Notes under the pieces: model-generated | What the model was told of the DNA's origin: nothing | The model's database searches: none | The model's input: only the letters and a program-made list of their open reading frames with translations | From: Flagellimonas algicola | GTDB lineage: Bacteria; Bacteroidota; Bacteroidia; Flavobacteriales; Flavobacteriaceae | Reading direction: 5' to 3' | NCBI RefSeq assembly: GCF_005937185.1 | Contig: NZ_VCNI01000001.1 | Location: 366,656-430,655 of the forward strand | DNA: 64,000 nt | Part shown: piece after piece, positions 61,201-64,000 of the stretch | How positions within the stretch are numbered: position 1 is the first letter of the stretch | Layout: every line of letters begins with the position of its first letter | Position numbers and translations under genes: made by a program

Positions 61201-61234
61201 AAAGCCCGATCTGTTATGGATCGGGCTTTTTTTT
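61201..61234. terminator. bidirectional terminator
   Basis: 11-bp stem AAAGCCCGATC / GATCGGGCTTT with a 7-nt loop and T-run on plus, A-run on minus. It lies between the convergent coiled-coil and fumC genes. Confidence 0.92.
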
Positions 61235-61251
61235 ATGGGTTTTGGAGAAGC

Positions 61252-62649
61252 TTATTTTAAACTACCCACCATATCCTCGGGTTTTACCCAAGCATCGTAT
61301 TCTTCAGGGGTAACGTATCCAAGGTTAATGGCCTCTTCCCTTAAGGTAGTGCCATTTTTATGGGCAGTATTGGCAATTTCTGCCGCTTTATAATATCCAA
61401 TTTTGGTGTTCAAAGCTGTTACCAACATCAACGAATTGTTCAGCAAGGTTTTGATTACTTCGTGATTGGGTTCTATGCCTGAAGCACAGTTTTCATCAAA
61501 ACTAACACAACCATCGCCAATAAGCTGGGCGGATTGTAAAATGTTGGCGGCCATCATTGGCTTAAAAACATTTAACTCATAATGTCCTTGTGTACCACCC
61601 ACAGTAACCGCAACATCGTTCCCCATGACTTGAGCACATACCATGGTCAAAGCTTCACATTGGGTTGGGTTGACCTTTCCGGGCATGATGGAACTCCCTG
61701 GTTCATTGGCCGGAATGATGATTTCCCCAATACCCGACCTAGGTCCAGAAGCCATCATTCGAATATCATTGGCAATTTTGTTCAGGGAAACAGCCAACTG
61801 TTTTAGCGCACCATGACTCTCTACAATAGCATCATGGGCAGCCAAGGCCTCAAATTTGTTCTCTGCCGTTTTGAAAGGTTGTCCGGTAAATTCAGCTATA
61901 TATTTGGCCACCAGCACATCATATCCTTTAGGAGTATTCAATCCGGTTCCAACAGCTGTTCCTCCCAAAGCAAGCTCACTCAGATGTTCCAGTGTATTCT
62001 TTAAAGCTTTCAGGCCGTGATCCAATTGCGAAACATAGCCAGAAAATTCCTGTCCCAAGGTTAGGGGAGTAGCATCCATCAAGTGGGTACGCCCAATTTT
62101 AACCACATCTTTGAACTCCTTGGATTTTTTATCCAAAGTATTCCTTAATTGTTCAACACCAGGGATGGTAACCTCTACAATTTTTTTATAGGCGGCAATG
62201 TGCATTCCAGTAGGGAAGGTGTCGTTGGAAGATTGACTTTTATTAACATCATCATTCGGCTGAATGGTTTTCTCACCTTCTCCAATTTTCTTACCAGCCA
62301 GCTCGTGTGCCCGGTTGGCAATCACCTCGTTCACATTCATGTTACTTTGCGTTCCAGAACCAGTCTGCCAAATTACCAAGGGGAATTGCCCATCGTGCTG
62401 CCCGGTAAGGATCTCATCGCAAACTTGACCAATCAAATCCCTTTTGGATTCAGAAAGAACTCCCAATTCATGATTGGCATAGGCAGCGGCTTTTTTCAAA
62501 TACGCAAAGCCATATACCACTTCCAACGGCATGGAAGCGGGGGCGCCGATTTTAAAATTGTTACGGGAACGTTCCGTTTGGGCTCCCCAATATTTGTCAG
62601 ATGGCACTTTTACTTCGCCCATCGTATCTTTTTCAATTCTGAAACTCAT
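61252..62649 (-). CDS. fumC: class II fumarate hydratase FumC
   Basis: 465 residues from ATG 62649 ([16 protein letters not shown]), the usual FumC beginning; a longer in-frame form is not supported. Fumarase/aspartase superfamily signature [11 protein letters not shown], active-site helices [20 protein letters not shown] and [16 protein letters not shown], all intact and of family length. It interconverts fumarate and malate in the citric acid cycle. Monocistronic, with a -7 box 21 nt upstream and a bidirectional terminator downstream. Confidence 0.96.
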   Translation of the reverse strand: MSFRIEKDTMGEVKVPSDKYWGAQTERSRNNFKIGAPASMPLEVVYGFAYLKKAAAYANHELGVLSESKRDLIGQVCDEILTGQHDGQFPLVIWQTGSGTQSNMNVNEVIANRAHELAGKKIGEGEKTIQPNDDVNKSQSSNDTFPTGMHIAAYKKIVEVTIPGVEQLRNTLDKKSKEFKDVVKIGRTHLMDATPLTLGQEFSGYVSQLDHGLKALKNTLEHLSELALGGTAVGTGLNTPKGYDVLVAKYIAEFTGQPFKTAENKFEALAAHDAIVESHGALKQLAVSLNKIANDIRMMASGPRSGIGEIIIPANEPGSSIMPGKVNPTQCEALTMVCAQVMGNDVAVTVGGTQGHYELNVFKPMMAANILQSAQLIGDGCVSFDENCASGIEPNHEVIKTLLNNSLMLVTALNTKIGYYKAAEIANTAHKNGTTLREEAINLGYVTPEEYDAWVKPEDMVGSLK

Positions 62650-62670
62650 TTTTGCTTTTTTAAGGATATG

Positions 62671-62678
62671 CAAATTTA
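62671..62678 (-). promoter_or_regulatory. -7 box for fumC
   Basis: Minus strand reads TAAATTTG, a TAnnTTTG match 21 nt before ATG 62649. No -33 TTG at the right distance. Confidence 0.4.
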
Positions 62679-62737
62679 GGGGTTCAGTCATTTATTTTAC
62701 ATGACTTACGCCCAAATCAACATTTTTTGAATACAGA

Positions 62738-62770
62738 TTTGTTTTTTTTGACGAAATGAAGGTATCTTTG
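62738..62770 (+). promoter_or_regulatory. promoter of 57-residue membrane protein gene
   Basis: TTTG (62738-62741), 21 nt, TATCTTTG (62763-62770): full Bacteroidetes-type promoter 19 nt before ATG 62790. Confidence 0.55.
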
Positions 62771-62789
62771 CTAAACAAAAGCAAACCAC

Positions 62790-62963
62790 ATGTTCGAATT
62801 TGACCAATATTTAGGATTTCTGGCATTTTTAACCATCTTGACCATCGGTTTTTGGTTGATGATTTTCTTATTGACTTTTGTAGTACCTTACTGGTTGTTT
62901 GGCAATCTTAAGGAAATGTATCAAGAAAGACGTGAGGCCAAGCGTGCCAAACGAAACGAATAG
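62790..62963 (+). CDS. 57-residue single-pass membrane protein with basic tail
   Basis: Starts MFEFDQYLGFLAF, continues with one or two tightly packed hydrophobic helices (residues 8-37, ending VVPYWLFG) and a highly charged tail (KEMYQERREAKRAKRNE). It has its own promoter and a strong terminator immediately after the TAG, so it is very likely a real gene. Basic residues after the helix suggest a cytosolic C-terminus. Family not recognised. Confidence 0.72.
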   Translation: MFEFDQYLGFLAFLTILTIGFWLMIFLLTFVVPYWLFGNLKEMYQERREAKRAKRNE

Positions 62964-62966
62964 ATA

Positions 62967-62999
62967 AAAAAGCCCCCGAAAATTTCGGGGGCTTTTTTT
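62967..62999. terminator. bidirectional terminator
   Basis: 10-bp GC-rich stem AGCCCCCGAA / TTCGGGGGCT with A-run before and T-run after, between the small membrane protein and a convergent gene. It overlaps the stop codon region of the latter. Confidence 0.92.
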
Positions 63000-63489
63000 A
63001 TGCTTTGGATTTCTTTTTATCCCTCTTCTTCTTTTTCTTCTTTTTGGCTTTGAACTTGTTTTTCTGTAATTCCAAATAAGCCAAGTATTTTTCCTCGGGA
63101 AGACCCGCCTTCATTTCGGCATCTTGACGCTCCTTTATCTTTTCCACCTCTTCCTTCATTTTTTCCGGCTCCAGTTCCAAAATTTGCAACTCAATCCTTT
63201 GCTGAACCGACTTCACTAAAGTAGTTCGAACTACAGCTACTTCGAAAGCATCTAATCCAAGTTCCTCGGTAATTTTAGGCATTTCACCATCCACAATTTC
63301 TTCTGCTGTAAGTGGATCTGCTTTTTTTGGTGGATCCGCTGCTTGCGGAATGGTACTACGTTGTCTTCCGTATCTATTGCCGTAGCCATAACCATAAGGA
63401 CTACCGTAGCCATATTGCGCTACCAAATCATTCACGCAGAACAAGCCCAATAGTGTTGCCAAAATATATAACGTTCGTGTTTTTTTCAT
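62998..63489 (-). CDS. secreted protein with lysine-rich C-terminus, unknown function
   Basis: 163 residues from ATG 63489, which opens a signal peptide (MKKTRTLYILATLLGLFC). After the cleavage site comes a Tyr/Gly-rich stretch (QYGYGSPYGYGYGNRYGRQR), a helical middle part (ITEELGLDAFEVAVVRTTLV) and a poly-lysine tail (KAKKKKKKKRDKKKSKA). The helical core resembles periplasmic proteins of the CpxP/Spy-like style in composition only. Function unknown. Confidence 0.7.
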   Translation of the reverse strand: MKKTRTLYILATLLGLFCVNDLVAQYGYGSPYGYGYGNRYGRQRSTIPQAADPPKKADPLTAEEIVDGEMPKITEELGLDAFEVAVVRTTLVKSVQQRIELQILELEPEKMKEEVEKIKERQDAEMKAGLPEEKYLAYLELQKNKFKAKKKKKKKRDKKKSKA

Positions 63490-63533
63490 AATCAAAAACA
63501 GAATTGTTTTATCGTTGTTTTTCAATGGGTTAA

Positions 63534-63878
63534 CTAGCTCAACAAGATACTAATTTTATCCGCAGGTCTTCCTATAACAGCCTTATTATCTTTTACAATA
63601 ATAGGTCGCTCAATCAATTTTGGATGTTGTACCATAGCATCAATAATTTCAGAATCCGTGAGATTCTTGCCCTTGAATTGTTCTTTCCAAACGGCCTCAT
63701 TTTTACGAATCAATGCCTCTGGCGAAATACCCAAATAACCAATCAGGGTTTCCAATTCTTCTCTCGAAGGAACTTCATCCAAATACCGTACCACTTCAAA
63801 GGATTCTCCCGAATTTTCCAAATACTCAAGCCCTTCACGTGACTTTCTGCACCTGGGGTTGTGATATATTTTTATCAT
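63534..63878 (-). CDS. arsC: arsenate reductase, ArsC (glutaredoxin-coupled type)
   Basis: 114 residues from ATG 63878. Thioredoxin-like ArsC fold with the active-site Cys in YHNPRCRKSREGLEYL and arginines matching the anion-binding set: R in LIRKNEAVWKE, R in LIERPIIV and R in VIGRPADKI. This is the E. coli R773-type ArsC family, which reduces arsenate with glutaredoxin and glutathione (or another thiol; the organism encodes bshB1). No ars operon partners are adjacent, so detoxification in vivo is not certain. Confidence 0.92.
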   Translation of the reverse strand: MIKIYHNPRCRKSREGLEYLENSGESFEVVRYLDEVPSREELETLIGYLGISPEALIRKNEAVWKEQFKGKNLTDSEIIDAMVQHPKLIERPIIVKDNKAVIGRPADKISILLS

Positions 63879-63935
63879 CTCATTTCGCAATTAACGATTA
63901 ACAATGTACAATTATCAAAATAGTTTTTAATTCTT

Positions 63936-64000
63936 AACACCAAACACCAAACACCAAACACCAAACACCAAACACCAAACACCAAACACCAAACACCAAA
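63936..64000. repeat. 7-bp tandem repeat (AACACCA)n running off the window
   Basis: About nine perfect copies of AACACCA fill 63936-64000 and continue past the edge. The preceding 50 bp are AT-rich and partly repetitive (TTAACGATTAACAATGTAC). No gene is visible in this end piece. Confidence 0.92.

Noticed and set aside
62149..62679. 176-codon plus-strand frame opposite fumC
   Set aside because: FumC is complete on the minus strand; the plus frame has no motif or promoter.
63936..64000. Possible CRISPR array
   Set aside because: The units are contiguous 7-mers without spacers.

Overview
The window looks like chromosome of a marine-type flavobacterium (Bacteroidota, Flavobacteriaceae). The Allomuricauda/Flagellimonas neighbourhood is my guess from gene content, not a search result. 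Supporting signs are: TAnnTTTG promoter -7 boxes and almost no Shine-Dalgarno sequences; a split menaquinone gene cluster; bacillithiol synthesis (bshB1); a ResB/CcsA fusion for cytochrome c maturation; SusC-type carboxypeptidase-regulatory and TonB-plug domains; a probable type IX secretion C-terminal domain; and DUF2911, DUF2853 and CvfB-type S1 proteins. Nothing resembles a prophage, IS element, CRISPR array or rRNA operon.

Layout. 0-6.7 kb, mostly minus strand: MORN/TPR protein, pirin, a VOC-domain fusion, an M20 amidohydrolase, photolyase and an SRPBCC protein. 6.8-8.9 kb, plus strand: two secreted proteins. 8.9-16.2 kb, minus strand: a PIG-L deacetylase / 33-residue membrane protein / sodium:solute symporter operon, then a lipoprotein, Maf, a KdsC-like phosphatase and a DUF2520-like dehydrogenase. 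16.4-23.1 kb, plus strand: the CcsBA fusion, then a MATE pump behind a highly structured leader, a trans-sulfuration enzyme and bshB1. 23-25.2 kb: a TPR histidine kinase. 25.5 kb: tRNA-His, whose 3' end and terminator are partly repeated downstream. 25.7-31.5 kb: an M28 peptidase, then an AraC regulator divergent from a hydroxyproline catabolic operon (deaminase-like DHDPS relative, 2-epimerase, D-amino-acid oxidase).

33.6-46.2 kb holds most of the menaquinone pathway in pieces: thioesterase-menF-menD, then menA, then menC-CPBP protease-menE. DUF2853, CvfB, a SPOR-like protein and a LytTR regulator / TPR histidine kinase pair lie between them. menB and menH are absent from the window. 46.3-53.9 kb has three consecutive secreted proteins that mix von Willebrand A, carboxypeptidase-regulatory and TonB-plug domains without any outer-membrane barrel, with an M24 peptidase between the first two. 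53.9-64 kb is mostly housekeeping: acyl-CoA carboxylase beta, a Gfo/Idh/MocA oxidoreductase, ettA, an MBL hydrolase, fumC, arsC and several small or unknown proteins. The right edge runs into a 7-bp tandem repeat.

The least explained signals are: the MATE leader, in which a long-range helix reaches the start codon; a 9-bp direct repeat with 21-bp period between the LytTR regulator and its neighbouring kinase; five genes with a -7 box only 4-6 nt before ATG (probable leaderless mRNAs); the barrel-less plug/VWA trio; and a simple-repeat insertion inside menE.
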